The translations under genes were made by a program, and so were the position numbers. This document shows positions 34,413 through 46,980 of a stretch of 64,000 nucleotides of DNA, piece after piece (within the stretch, counting starts at the first letter, position 1; each line of letters begins with the position of its first letter). The DNA is from Myrica gale (lineage: Eukaryota; Streptophyta; Magnoliopsida; Fagales; Myricaceae). The stretch spans positions 18,922,374-18,986,373 of the forward strand of contig OZ005607.1 of the NCBI GenBank assembly GCA_963930655.1. Direction: 5' to 3'. Under the pieces are notes generated by a model, which saw only the letters and a program-made list of their open reading frames with translations, searched no databases and had not been told where the DNA came from.

Positions 34413-37400
34413 GTGCATAATGTCTCAGAGGAATCAATTGAAACAGTAAAGACTGTTATTTCTTTAAGAAGCGGAAAGGAAGTTCCCCGACCTGAGATGC
34501 CTGTACATAGACAGACAGTTGCCTTGACACCTGAAGTTTTAAATGAGGCAGATGAAGCCGAAGAAAAATCAGAGGAAGTCCGGCTTGAAGCAAAGAAACC
34601 TGTAAGTGATGAGGCAGAGACGAGTAGGGAGTTCCGACTTGTGGTTCTCTATCCTCAGAGATTGGCAACTGGCCAAAAGAACAAATATCATATGGAGATT
34701 CAAGAAATTTTCAAGCAAGTGAAGATCAATATTTCACTTTTGGACGCCATACAAGAAGTTCCTTCATATGCAAAATTTCTGAAGGACTTGTGCACAGTGA
34801 AGAGGAAGCTGAATGTAAAGAAGAAAGCTTTCTTGACAGAGCAAGTCAGCACATTGATATTAAGCGAGATTCCTAAGAAGTTTAGAGATCCCGACACTCC
34901 TACTATTTCCATTATGATCGGTGAATCACGTATTGGGAGAGCTTTACTTGACTTGGGTAGTAGTGTGAACTTGCTACCATTCTCAATATATGAGCAGTTG
35001 GGATTAGGTGAGCTAAAAAAGACTTCTATCATCCTACAGTTGGCTAACAGATTAGTCAAGGTGCCACGGGGTATAATTGAAGATGTTTTGGTTCAGGTAG
35101 ATAAATTTTACTATCCAGTGGATTTGTAGTTCTGGATATGCAGCAGAAAGTTTCCACTATCTACCAGGCACCTGTCATTCTTGGGAATCCATTCCTTGCT
35201 ACCTCCAATGCATTGATTAATTGTCGAAGTGGAGTACTGAAGCTCACATTTGGGAATATGACATTGGAGATGAATGTGTTCAATGCCTGCAAGATGCCGA
35301 GTGGATGTGACGACTCAAAGGTACATACAGTTGGTTTGATATATGACTTTGATATTTCAGAGCTGTTATCAGTACTTGATTCTGATAGTGCATTTGAGGA
35401 TGACTTTTCCGAGCAGCCTGAAACTCTTATTGAGACAGTTCCTCCATCAGTAGAATTGATAGAAGTAGAGGGACAATTAATAGAGACACATGACCCCTCT
35501 TAGTTCTCAGATGTGAGCTACACAGGCAGTTGGCGTAGGCCAGTCTTTGAAGCCCTTGACTTACCAGAAGTCATGAAGTAATCAGAAAAAGAAGTCCCCA
35601 CATTGGAGCTGAACCCACTACCTGAGCACTTGAAGTACGTTTTTCTAGGTCCAGCTGAAGACACATTTCCGGTGGTCATTTCTTCTCAACTTACTGTGAA
35701 GCAAGAAGCTGATTTATTAACAGTGTTAAGATGACATCGCGGAACGATAGGATGGACCATTGCAGACATTAAAGGAATTGACCCCTCTATTTACACCCAT
35801 AATATTTTTCTGGAGGGAGATGCAAGACCAGTTCGTGATGCACAGCGGAGATTAAATCCCACCATGAAAGAGGTTGTGAAGAAAGAGGTGCTGAAATTAT
35901 TAGCTGTGGACATCATTTATCCTATCTCCAACAGCAAGTGGGTAAGCCCGACACAGGTAGTTCCAAAAACATCAGGTTTAACTGTTATTGAAAATGCTAG
36001 TGGAGAGTTGATCCCTTATAGGAAGGTAACGGGTTGGAGAATGTGTATCGACTATCGTAAGTTGAATTTGGTTAGTCGAAAAGATCATTTCCCATTACCT
36101 TTCCTGGATCAAACACTCAAAAAAGTAGCTGGTAATACTTTTTATTGTTTTCTTGATGGCTTTTCTGGATACTATCCAATTGCCATAGCACCAGAGGATC
36201 AAGAGAAGACCACCTTCATTTGTCCATTTGGTACTTATGCTTTTCGTAGAATGTCATTTGGTTTATGTAATGCACCTGCTAATTTCCAGCGTTGCATGAT
36301 GAGCATCTTTTCTGACATGCTAGATGATATGTGTGAAGTTTTTATGGATGATTTTTCTGTGTTTGGTAAATCTTTTGATGATTGTTTGAAAAATTTAACT
36401 GCTGTCTTGAAAAGATGTGAAGAGAAGAATTTGCTGTTGAATTGGGAGAATGTCAGTTTATGGTGAGTAGTGGCTTAGTACTTGGTCATCTAGTTTCTGA
36501 GCGTGGTATAGAGGTTGACAGAGCCAAGATAGAGCTGATTTCTCAGTTACCTGTCCCTAGGACAGTGAGGGATATCCGGTCTTTTCTTGGCCATGCTGGC
36601 TTTTATAGGCGTTTCATTCAAAGATTTAGTATTACTTCTAAACCATTGTGTACTTTATTGCAAAATGATACTACTTTCTTGTGGACTGATGAGTGCCAAC
36701 ATGCCTTTGAGACCTTGAAGAAACACTTGACAGTTGCACCCATTATGCAACCACCTCGGTGGGACTTGCCTTTTAAAATTATGACCGATGCTAGTGATTT
36801 CGCTCTTGGTGCCGTTCTCAACCAAAGAGTGGATAACAAGCCTACTGTCATTTATTATGCAAGTCGTACTTTAAATGATGCTCAGAGAAATTATACCACC
36901 ACCGAGAAAGGGTTGTTAGCTGTAGTGTTTGCTTTAGATAAATTTTGTTCTTATATTATTGGGTCGCCTGTTATTATCTTTACTGACCACTTTGCTTTGA
37001 AGTATTTGTTGGCCAAGAAAGACACTAAGCCTAGATTGATCCGATGGATTCTTCTTCTTCTTCAAGAGTTCAACATTACCATTCGAGATAAAAAGGGAGT
37101 TGAAAATGTTGTAGCTGATTATCTCTCTCGCTTGCAGCTATCTGATGTATCTTCATCTCTTCCTCTCTTAAATGATGATTTTTCTTATGAGCATCTTTTT
37201 GCAGTGTCACGCGCTCCTTGGTTTGTGGATATTGTAAATTACCTTGTCACTGACCAGATGCCAGAGCATTGGACAGTTCAGGACAAGCGTAAGTTTCTTG
37301 CAGATGTACGACACTATTATTTCAACAACCCTTATTTGTTTAAATATTGTGCTGATCAATTGGTACGTCAATGTGTGTCTGATGATGAGATTACCTTTGT

Positions 37401-38497
37401 GATGCATTTTTACCGTGTGGAGGCCACTTTGCCTCAAAGAAAACTGTCTCAAAAATTTTGCGAAGTGGACTCTACTGGCCTAGTATGTTTAAAGATGTTG
37501 AATCGTTTTGCAAGTCCTGTGAGCCTTGTCAGAAAATTGGAAAAATTACAGCAAGAAATGAAATGCCTCTTTCCCCTATTTTAACTCTTGAAATTTTTTA
37601 TTGTTCGAGAATAGATTTTATGGGATCCTTTCCTAATTCATTTGGAAATTCCTACATTTTAGTTGCTGTAGATTATGTGTCAAAATGGGTAGAAGCCATA
37701 CCTTGTGGGAAAAATGATCATAAGGTTGTCATTCATTTTCTGAAAGAGTTGTTTGCACGTTTTGGCATGCCTAAAGCGATCATTAGTGATGGAGGTTCGC
37801 ATTTTTGCAATAAACCTTTTGAAAAACTCATGCAAAAATATGGGGTGACTCACAAGGTCTCTACTCCATATCGCCCCAAACTAATGGTCAAGCTGAGTTA
37901 GCCAATAGAGAGATCAAGCACATACTTGAGAAAACGGTCCGTCCAACTCGAAAGGATTGGTCCGAAAAATTGGTTGATGCTCTCTGGGCCTATAGAACTG
38001 CATTCATAACTACTTTAGGGATTTCCCCTTACAGATTAGTTTATGGTAAGGCTTGTCATCTACTAGTTGAAATTCAACATCGTGCTTTATGGGCTATAAA
38101 ACAGATTAACTTTTCACTTGATGCTGCCAAAGGGTTACGAAAGTTGCAGATTTCTGAGCTCGATGAAGCAAGAAGGGAAGTTTATGACAATGCCCGCTTG
38201 GCAAAGGAGCGGATGAAGTCACTACATGACAAGAAGATTAAAGACAAACAGCTTCTCCCTAATCAGTGAGTGCTGCTTTATAACTCCCGACTGAAACTTT
38301 TTCCTGGGAAGCTGAAGTCTCGATGGGGTGGCCCATACATCATTAAAGAGGTTCATTCTCATGGTGCGGTAGACATTGTCGATCCAAAAAATGAAAATAG
38401 CTTCACAGTCAATGGACAGCGTCTCAAGCCATTTATTACTCCCTTCGATCCAAATGAAGAAATCTTGCTTGTGCAAGACCCCAGGGGAGTCCTCTGA
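34413..38497 (+). other. Gypsy pol region
   Basis: The protease motif ALLDLGSSVNLLPFS lies near 34940. The reverse transcriptase (35860-36460) has CIDYRKLN, FLDGFSGYYPI and the catalytic FMDD block. RNase H (36440-37140) has [13 protein letters not shown] and VADYLSRL. Integrase (37430-38500) has [20 protein letters not shown] and FARFGMPKAIISDGG. Broken in several places. Confidence 0.9.
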
Positions 38498-39501
38498 CCT
38501 TTCCTTTTTGTTGTTTCTTTTTTTTATTTATTATTTGCATTCTTTTTCTTTTGCACTTGTTGGTTGTGATTTTTTGTTGTCTTTCTTTTGGTTTGCTTCT
38601 CTGTGTTCCCATCTTTCTTTTGTTTCCATTTATGCTTTCACATTGAGTACAATGTTTCATTTAGTTGGGGGGAGGGTTTTGTACGTTTTGCAATCATGAA
38701 ATATATTCATTTACACTTGTCATTACCATATTGCATTTTACTGTGATTAGGCTGAATTGCTGACTCCTAGTAAGATGGTGATGGTGGTTGAACTTTATTA
38801 ATGCATGTTGATAACTCTTTCCTTCTAAAGCATTCAAACTTGACATTGATGAAATATGAATGATGATGTGAACTCTCTAGTTTCAAACTTTGGAGGTTTT
38901 CTGAGCTTGACTTTAGAATTAGCTCTCACAGGATGAAGGGCAAAACATTCTAAGAAATAGCTATTTCTTTTACCTGATATCTCTCAGTAGTCTTCATTTA
39001 CATACCAATGACTAGAATAGAGAGAAGTACACTATAGGACTACTGAGCTGTGCCATTCTAAAAAAAAAGGGAAACTTAAGTTGTCATTGAATCAAGGGCT
39101 AGAAATAGTTACCCAAACTTTAGGGGTTTGGAAAACTCAACAACCCATAATAACAGAGTTGGCGCGAAAACTGCTAGACCCTTCAGCTTTGAAGTAGTTA
39201 GGATCAATATTGATCAATCTTAAGGTCAAAACTCTTTTGGACAACCAGTGGTAGAAATGAGGACTGAGAGAGAGTCAAGGTGATAAATCGTAGTTTCTCT
39301 AGACATTTTGCCTCAATCCTATTAAGAGGAGATACTAAGTATTTCAAAGATGCTGATATTGTTTGAAATTGTGAGAGGTAAAGTCATTGTGATTGAAAAC
39401 TCTTTTGATTGACTAATTTGCTTGTGCATGAATTGTTGTCTCAATGCATTATTTTGTTCAATTATTTTTCGCAATTTTTGCTAAGAGACTAGCAAAAAGC
39501 T

Positions 39502-39513
39502 AGTTGGAGGGTG
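39502..39513 (+). other. Polypurine tract
   Basis: AGTTGGAGGGTG lies immediately before the TG of the 3' LTR, as expected for plus-strand priming in LTR elements. Confidence 0.6.
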
Positions 39514-40855
39514 TGATTATATCACAATATTGCTAATTTATCACTTGATAAAGTTTCACAGTTACACCATTTCCAATAGAAAATGAGAAAATTATGCTTT
39601 GGACATTAGCAAGGGGTGAATTGTTAATTTTGACAAAAGCAAGTGTAATTGAGTAATTTTAAGTTATTTGTTTTCTCTCCTCTCACCATATTTTCATGAC
39701 TCCATTTTCATAAATATGATTGGAATATTTCCTATATTAACTTTTGTTTTACGTTTTGCATTTGAACAACGGAGATGGAGTGAGCTCATGGAAGTGAGAG
39801 GGAGGCTGGAATCAAAAGCAAGTGTAATTGAGTAATTTTAAGTTATTTGTTTTCTCTCCTCTCACCATATTTTCATGACTCCATTTTCATAAATATGATT
39901 GGAATATTTCCTATATTAACTTTTGTTTTTACGTTTTGCATATGAAAAACGGAGATGGAGTGAGCTCATGGAAGTGAGAGGGAGGCTAGAATCAAAGAGT
40001 CGCTCGAGCGTTATGCTGCTATTTGAAAATACTAAGCCGCTCGAGCAGCAGGTCGAGCGCTGATCGCGCGTAAAGTCTCTGTTTGAAAATCTCCAAATAC
40101 CGCTCGAGCGGCACGACGAGTGTTGGTCGCACGATACGGTTATGTGCGAATTTCATCAAAGGATGCTCGAGCGAACGTTGAGCGTCGGTCGAGCGCGATG
40201 CGTCTGACGCCATGCTGGAGGGTATTTTTGGAAGTCGAAAACAAACCCTAGGGCATTGCTACTGAGTCACGACAAAGACCCCCCAACAAGAAGGTTTAAA
40301 AAGAACATTTTTCATGAAAAGGAAGAGGAGTTCAAAAGTTTCAATTTGCTGGTTCGTAGGTTGCTTGTGGGTGGCGTAGAAACTAAAAGCTTGTTGCTTT
40401 TGGCTTAGTTTTTTTTTGAGCTTTTGTAGTAGTTTTTGTTGCTTTCGGTTCTTTCCTTTAGAGTTGTTTTCATTGTTTTCTTCTTTTGTTGCTTACACCG
40501 ATTACACTCTCTTCATTTATTGTTGTACTTTCATTTCAGTTGTAGAACTTGTTTGGACTGAATGTCATATCCCATTTATGTTTCAGATTTGAGTTTTGCT
40601 TTGGTTGGATGATTAAATGTTATTTTAAGTTTTCATTTCACTTCCTTAATGTTAGAATAGTGTTTGGTTTTGTTTTTGTTAGTTTTATTGAGTATGGGTA
40701 TGAATGGATTGTGACTAGCTAGAGGTTGGGTACAAAGTGTTTGATGAAATGTCTCTTAGAGCAAGTTTAATGCCAAATGATGTTTATTCGACAATTACTT
40801 GAGTTCATCTAGTTTTAACTTCATTTCATGCTACGTTAATGAGTACGTGTTTTTC
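39514..40855 (+). repeat. 3' LTR of the Gypsy element (incomplete)
   Basis: It starts TGATTATATCACAATATTGC and follows the 5' LTR closely. It contains an internal tandem copy of roughly 180 bp around 39630-39970 (GCAAGTGTAATTGAGTAATT occurs twice) that the 5' LTR has once. Similarity ends at 40855, where unrelated gene sequence begins. Confidence 0.88.
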
Positions 40856-41087
40856 AAATTGTACATTGAAAATCTTTGGAAGAAAGCAGAACTCCTTCGG
40901 GTAGTGTTTAATTTTTGTATATTTGTGCATTGAAAATGTTTATGCCACGCAATTGATTTTCCTTGGGGATTTAGAAGCAATTAGCTTTCTTTTAAGCTAC
41001 AAATTTGAAAGCGACCGTTGCTGTGGACTTCAAATAGAATGTTGGTTGTGAAGTCATCTTGCTGTTAACATCCAAAAACATCTGTGC

Positions 41088-41805
41088 ATGTCTGGGATTC
41101 TATTTAGTCTAAATCAAAGATTTTCTGTTGTGAAGGTTGAATGGAAAGTACGGGAACATACCGAGGCAGCCAGAGTCACATTTGGCTTTGGCAATGGTGA
41201 GAGTGGTCCTGGAGATTTGCATGTGGCGTCAAATGGAAATTCTCGCACAATTGGTGAAAGGGGTTTTGGTTTTGATTTCACATCGAATCATATGACTAAA
41301 CGAGATGGTTTTATCTTGGATTCATTCTCCAAAAGCAAAGACAGTAATGGGAATTTCAGGGAATTCAAGGATGCATTTCCAGGAACTGGATCAAAACATC
41401 TGTTGGTGAGTCAGGTTAACCTGCTTTCTTTATTTTACTGATTATGTTGAGATTTCAAAGAATGTGCATTATCAAACTTAAAGTTTGTTGTAGGAAGAGC
41501 CAAAGGTTACTGATGTACCTGATCCATCTCCTGCTGTTTTAGATGCCCCAACATTAGATGGTACTACAGTTGTAGATCCTGTTGATTTATTTGCCCTATC
41601 TGATGGTAGATCTCTGTATTCTAAGAAATGGGACTCTGGATCTGATTTCAACCCAAGTTCTGTGAATGGTATCATCCCTAATTCATACCATAAAAGCAAG
41701 CAGAATGATCTTCTATCCTCTCCGGTTGATGAGAATGTTGGTGCTAGTGAGAACTTCTGGGAATTTGAGAATGCATTGTCAGAATCTTGAATGAAGCATA
41801 AATCA
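41088..41805 (+). pseudogene. Synergin-gamma-like gene, upstream exons
   Basis: Two exons are visible. The first runs to 41405 (donor GTGAGT at 41406) and carries GFDFTSNHMTKRDGFI and GNFREFKDAFPGTGSKH. The second starts at 41494 after TTGTTGTAG, carries DPVDLFALSDGRSLYSKKWD and ENFWEFENALSES, and ends at 41805. The repeated acidic-aromatic motif (FREFKDAF, FWEFENAL, later IGDFQDAF) resembles the ear-binding motifs of synergin-gamma/epsinR-type clathrin-AP-1 accessory proteins. Plants have an uncharacterised protein with this layout; the name is from memory. An in-frame TGA follows SES in the second exon, so it is broken. Its left side is cut by the Gypsy 3' LTR at 40855. The exons continue at 46981 and 53190. 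Confidence 0.55.
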
Positions 41806-42029
41806 GTGAGTTCGATTATGGTGTTAAGCAGGAGGGTGTGAAGCACTGTGAGTCTCCGGTCAGGATCACACAGGAAGCCATCCGACGGTCCACAATCTGC
41901 CAGCACATAAATGACCAGCTTCCCTCCAAACCCGGTCCGGTGTGAAGCCATTTGGAACCCATTCGACCAGCGGTTTTTGCCAACCGGTGAGCATTAAACC
42001 GGTGTGAACTAGCGATTCGAATTGGGGAT

Positions 42030-42370
42030 CGCCATTTGGAACCCATTCGACCTGCTCTCTCTCTCTCTCTCGCAGTTCCCCTAGAGGAAACCACCGCAGC
42101 CCCTGCTTCCTCCCCATTCGACCTGCTCTATCTCTCTCTCTCTAAACGGGTGTGAACTAGCATTTTTTGTCAACCCGGTCGCATTACTAGGGATTCGAAT
42201 TGGAATCCCTACTTGGAACCCGAGATCTGCTCCTCCATTTGGAAATCTGACCTTTTGCTCCCGATTCTGGAAACCACCACCACCCTGCTTCCTCATTTGG
42301 AAAACCCGTCCCGATTTGGAAGATCTCGGCGAAATCTGCTCCTCCCGATTTGGAGACCAGATCTTGGCGG
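42030..42370. repeat. CT microsatellites and GATTTGGA-type short repeats in the MULE
   Basis: TTCGACCTGCTCT followed by a CT run occurs twice (near 42045 and 42118). ATTTGGAA and CTGCTCCTCC recur down to 42370. It may be part of a captured 5' leader. Confidence 0.5.
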
Positions 42371-43559
42371 AAATCTGCTGTGGTTATGGTTCTTATTTTT
42401 ATTTGTAAGCATTTTTGCATGTCTTTCGTCTTTAATTTTCTCTGTGGATGGGTTTATATTTCCTTTGTGTTATTATGACTGGTCATATTTTCGAAGGTTT
42501 AGCTATGGTTGGGTTTCTCTGTGCTTGGTTACAACTATGTGTTGTCCAAAGCATTGGAATTCTGATTTGAATCTAGACTGTTTTGTATGTTCTCATATAG
42601 TTTGCCATATGAACCCAGAGAGGAAATCTCATTCCTGTGAGTACTCATGATGTCTTGTATACCTTTTAGGGATTTAGTAATTCCTTTAGGTTGAAAATAT
42701 GGATATGACCCCTCTTCTTTGAAGAATACATGCTTTAAATGATTCCTGAAAGAATTAGAAACATATAGATGTTTGTTGGTCTTCTATTAACCTCCATTCT
42801 ACTTTTACAGGTTAGTTATTGAAATTGTAACCTACTATATGCTATCGTTAACCAAAAGTCTGTCTGCAGGAAATCCTCAACTATTTCACATACAAAGCTG
42901 TCAGGACTGTTCTTAACCAGCTGTAATATAGGTGGTTTTATGAGTAAGTGGGATCCTCAAACTCATTCTAATCTACATGATTATCCATCCCCTGTCCATT
43001 TTTGTGCATTGTTGTTGGGTGTACAACTCCAGTGGCTCGAAGTGAGAGTTGTTTCAAATCTGAAAGTACCAAATAGACTGAATCATATTCTTTTCTGAAT
43101 TAGATTAGTTGACAATAGTCAAGAATGGTACCTCCATAAGCAGGGATTGATTAAAACAATTTTAGGCGCTCGAGGTGGATAAGTTTAACATTAAACCTGT
43201 TAAAGCAGTCCACATGGGTTAGCTGTGGAGCTTTGAAATGGGTCTATGTTGTTAGTTGGTCCCTCCACCTAATAGTTTAAGCTTTTGATTTCGATCTTCT
43301 AGTATGAAACTGTGTCTGTGTGTGTGTCCACTTTTCACATCCCCTTTTTCAGTCCACTTTTGGGACCCCCTTCCAGATTAACTTACCAAGTTATGATATA
43401 TCTCAAACTCTAGTGTCTTTATATGCTAGAGCACCAGCAATGTATTGCAAGTGAATGCAAGTCTTTAGATTCCCAACGCAATTTACAGTTCAGAACGATT
43501 AGAACTTACTGGATTATAAACATTAATTCAATGGAGTATTAATTTCAGCTACACTATAG

Positions 43560-43977
43560 GTTCAGTGTTGATACAGGGTATTCACCACCTAATTCTATGT
43601 CTGGAAAATGCAAAATTTGATACTATGCGAAGGCTACATTGGGAAGCACGAAGGCTGAGCTGGAGATGTGTTGCAATTGAGTGGTCGAGGAGCTCATTTT
43701 GGACCACGTTGTTGCGATGGAGCACGAAGCAACACGGCATTGTCTGGAGATGATTGCTCAGCAGGAGAAATATAAGAACCTCCTTAAGAAAGCCCAGGTG
43801 GATATTGATGGTCAAAGGGCTGAGTACGTACAATTGCAGCAACAGTACATCCAACTCCGTAATTCCAACCGACGGGCAATGATGTGGTTGTGGCTCTTGT
43901 TTGTTGTTGGTTTTCTTGCAGCCTACTATGCTTCATCTATTGGAAAGCCAAGTGGATCATTATTAATGCTAGCGTAA
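43560..43977 (+). pseudogene. Captured tail-anchored coiled-coil gene fragment in the MULE
   Basis: The open part (43681-43977) encodes a coiled coil (EHEATRHCLEMIAQQEKYKN, LLKKAQVDIDGQRAEYVQLQ) followed by a single C-terminal membrane segment (MMWLWLLFVVGFLAAYYASS) and a short tail. That is the design of a tail-anchored endomembrane protein. Just upstream, LGSTKAELEMCC is in frame but separated by a stop, so the start Met given is not the native start. I do not recognise the family. It is flanked by non-coding MULE DNA, which supports capture of a 3' exon. Confidence 0.55.
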
Positions 43978-43999
43978 ATGGTTTTTTTTTGTCATAGCT

Positions 44000-46740
44000 T
44001 CCTCCTGTGACTGTTTCATCTGTAAAGCATTTGCCAATTTGTTATTGTCCTGGATTGGAAACACCAAAAACATGGCATAGTGTAATCACTTTGTGACTGC
44101 TGGTATAGGGTTAAGTTGAGCTATTGTAAAGCATTTGCCAATTTATCTTTGCTGAGCTATTTGGACAGAAGATTTGTTGAGAATTGACAAATTGGTATAG
44201 GGTTAAGCTGGACATTAGGTCAGTTTAGTTTAATCTTTAATCCAGCAAAGCCTACTTAAGTTGCAGCGTGGTCGATCATGTTTGTGACTGCTGGTAAAAA
44301 ACATTTTTATGTTAAAAGCTTAATTATTTGTGAGAAAAGGAGGCAGCAATTTGAGTGCTTCCACCTTTTTGGTTTTACATGTTGTGGCATCACGTTTATC
44401 TATTGCCTTAAGATCTCTTTTTTGACTGACTTCTTCCCTCTTACGGATTATAGCGCCCTTATTATGGTTCTGCCATTCCGATGGTTCTGGCATCACACAT
44501 CCATTCTCTTATGAGCAGAAACCACCTCCAGCACACTTTCAATATCACCGTGACCAATGTAGCACATAAACTTCACTTTTGGAGGAAGCAGAATTAACTA
44601 AGATAAGGTACTCTCTCAATGATCTATTGATTAGAAGCTCATCTGCCAAAACCTGAAGATAATATTTTCATCAGCCCTCCTATTAATTTTCCGTTTAAAA
44701 TGATGTCCTTCATTTTCGGAATTCGTGCATTTGACTGCTGTAGAAAACTGTTAGTCGAAACTTCCAAATTTATCATCCAGAAAACACAGAAATAGAGGAC
44801 CAAAACTAACAGACCAACATCGATTAATCCTCAATATACACAGCAAGAAAAGTCATGTGGTTGTCCAGGCTTCTTGCATTATATGCACTGCAAAAAGTTT
44901 GAAAGTACACTCATTACAAATACGCAACCTTCACTCCAACTCATCTTTCGAATAGCCATTACACCTTCACAATATTTTAACTCTCCGGCACCACATGCAC
45001 CATGACCATTGATGAACTAATCCTTCACAAAGGCAAGATATGCCTTATTTTAAATCTCACAAACCGTCTGCACAAAAACAACAAACTAACACAAAATAAA
45101 TATCCTACAAGAAATTTTGTACCTAAACTGCATATAGAACTACACGTTCCACACTAGACTACAGGAGTTTGACTCCTGGTAATGGATTTCATCTTTTAGA
45201 TTAAACACATAATTAAATGAGTGACTTAAACCTCCTTAAGATACTTTATTGCCATCATCATCTACTTCTGTACCATTAGTCCATGCAACAGGCAAGAAAA
45301 TATCAATCTAACAGAGCAAAATTTCCTCAATCATGACGAAACCAGTGTGCAGAAATACAGGGCTTCAAGCATTTTATGCAAGCAAGTGCTCAGATAACTT
45401 CATAACACAAGATTGTAAATGGGCTTTTAATTCTGGAACTTTATGTAATGGCATATTAATAAGCTGATAAAAGATTCAGTGGGTCAAAGACTTATACCCT
45501 AACCATTAAATGTTGTTAAACTTCTTTAAAAAGATACACACATTTTAACAACCCGTAAAGCGCACAAATGAAGCTTATGCTGCTCCTATAAGAACTGATT
45601 TTGACACCTACAATATGGTGCAAAAGCTCACTGCATCACCAACTAGTATGTTGGGATTGAGGAAGAAGAAAGGAAAGGAAACAATAGGTAGAGGGGTGAC
45701 CACAGTTGAGGAAAAACATAATTTAAAATTGAAGCCACCATGTACCCAGATATACTGAAACTAGGTAACATTTTGAACTCAGAATTGTAGGTGAAAAACC
45801 ATCTGATTCCAGAATCAGTCAAAGGACCTGGATGGATCAACTGTTCTACCATTCCCATCCCCACCACCAACTCAGCTCGAAAATTATGTCCATTTCCATC
45901 CCCTCTCCCCTCCATACTTACAGTTATACCTTTAAATGCAACCTGTATTCAGAAGCTCTTAAAAGTATTTCCCTAGTTGAATAAATGATGTTCCTAAAAG
46001 AGATCATACTTAAAGAAATTGCATGACAAAATTGTACACTGTTCTACATTTTGTCCGCATCTTACTACTAGGAAACACACCTACTCACTAAAAAGATCTC
46101 TAGTAACTGCTCTATTCCTTGCCCATCCCAACATAGTTCTCCAAACTTTCCCAACTCAAATTCTCTCACCAAGCATCTTATCCAACCCATTCAGAATCCA
46201 CTGGCAAAGCCAATCTGACAAGGAAAAATTACGAATGCATGTTAAATCGTAGCATATTTGATTTAGAACTAAATCGTAGCCAAAAAGAACATGCCCCAAT
46301 AATGTGAACTTTACAACATCTGCTGAAGCTGAGCAGATATTTCCTCAAAGAAAGCCTCAGAAAAGTAGGTAAAAACAAACTCAATGGCAACCGAATATCC
46401 ACGAAAGAATCACTCCTAAATTCCTATCAAATGTAGATAAATGGAGAAGAAAAGCAAATGTGTAAAGGACAAACACGAAAGTAAGAAGCAACTTTTTGAA
46501 TCTTTGAAGCCTGGATACGAGAGATACCTGACAACCCAAATCAACACAAATCAATCTTCACTGCAAATGGCTTGCCCAGGAGATTGGGGAGGAAGACCGG
46601 GTTTGAAGCCGAGGAATTTAGGGATGTTCAGGTCCTGCGAGAGAGAGACACAGCAGGCCCTGCGAGAGACAAATCGAGAGAGGGATGTTCAGGTCTTCAC
46701 TGCAAATCGGGAGCAGTTGCGAAATGGGAATTCAAAATCG
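44000..46740. other. MULE interior without clear genes
   Basis: Mostly AT-rich non-coding. On the minus strand near 45780-45940 the frame GDGNGHNFRAELVVGMGMVE and LIHPGPLTDSGIRWFFTYNS looks protein-like and could be a second captured exon. No family is recognised. Confidence 0.35.
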
Positions 46741-46980
46741 AATCCCTAACCTAGTTTGAAATCGGCCCCGGTCTAACCAGATTGATTTGCATACCGGGTT
46801 GCTCAACTTCAACCGGGTTTGGCCTCATCTATGTGCTGGCAAATTGTGGACCGTCGGATGGCTTCCTGTGTGATCCTGACCGGAGACTCACAGTGCTTCA
46901 CACCCTCCCGCTTAACACCATAACCGAACTCTAAATCAGTGAGTCAGTTTGATTTCCATTCTTTTTTTTTCGAATACAAT

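Larger units (their letters stand above)
31181..40855 (+). mobile_element. Gypsy-type LTR element (Athila/Tat-like), broken
   Basis: A near whole-length Ty3/Gypsy element inserted into the Copia fossil at 31181. The parts in order are 5' LTR, primer-binding site, gag, protease, reverse transcriptase, RNase H, integrase, polypurine tract and 3' LTR. Integrase after RNase H marks it as Gypsy. The RTLRDYLQPTHTTTPSC-type gag start and the tRNA-Asp-like primer site fit the non-chromodomain Athila/Tat lineage. No env-like ORF is seen between integrase and 3' LTR. The coding region has about half a dozen or more breaks. The two LTRs are still clearly alike, suggesting a fairly recent insertion. The 3' LTR is incomplete, so no target duplication can be checked. 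Confidence 0.92.
41808..46931. mobile_element. Mutator-like element (Pack-MULE), 5124 bp
   Basis: The 107-bp ends (41808-41914 and 46825-46931) are near-identical inverted repeats starting GAGTTCGATTATGGTGTTAA (G for A on the right). The 9 bases TAAATCAGT are repeated exactly on both sides (41799-41807, 46932-46940), the hallmark of Mutator insertion. No MURA transposase is seen. Inside are host-gene fragments (43560-43977 on plus, possibly 45780-45940 on minus) and C/T-rich leader-like DNA near 42030-42370, so it is a gene-capturing, non-autonomous element. It sits in the synergin-like gene exactly at a 5' splice site. Confidence 0.93.

Noticed and set aside
42213-42650. 145-codon plus-strand frame in the MULE
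   Set aside because: It starts in short C/T-rich repeats and shows no domain. It looks like leader-type DNA read by chance.
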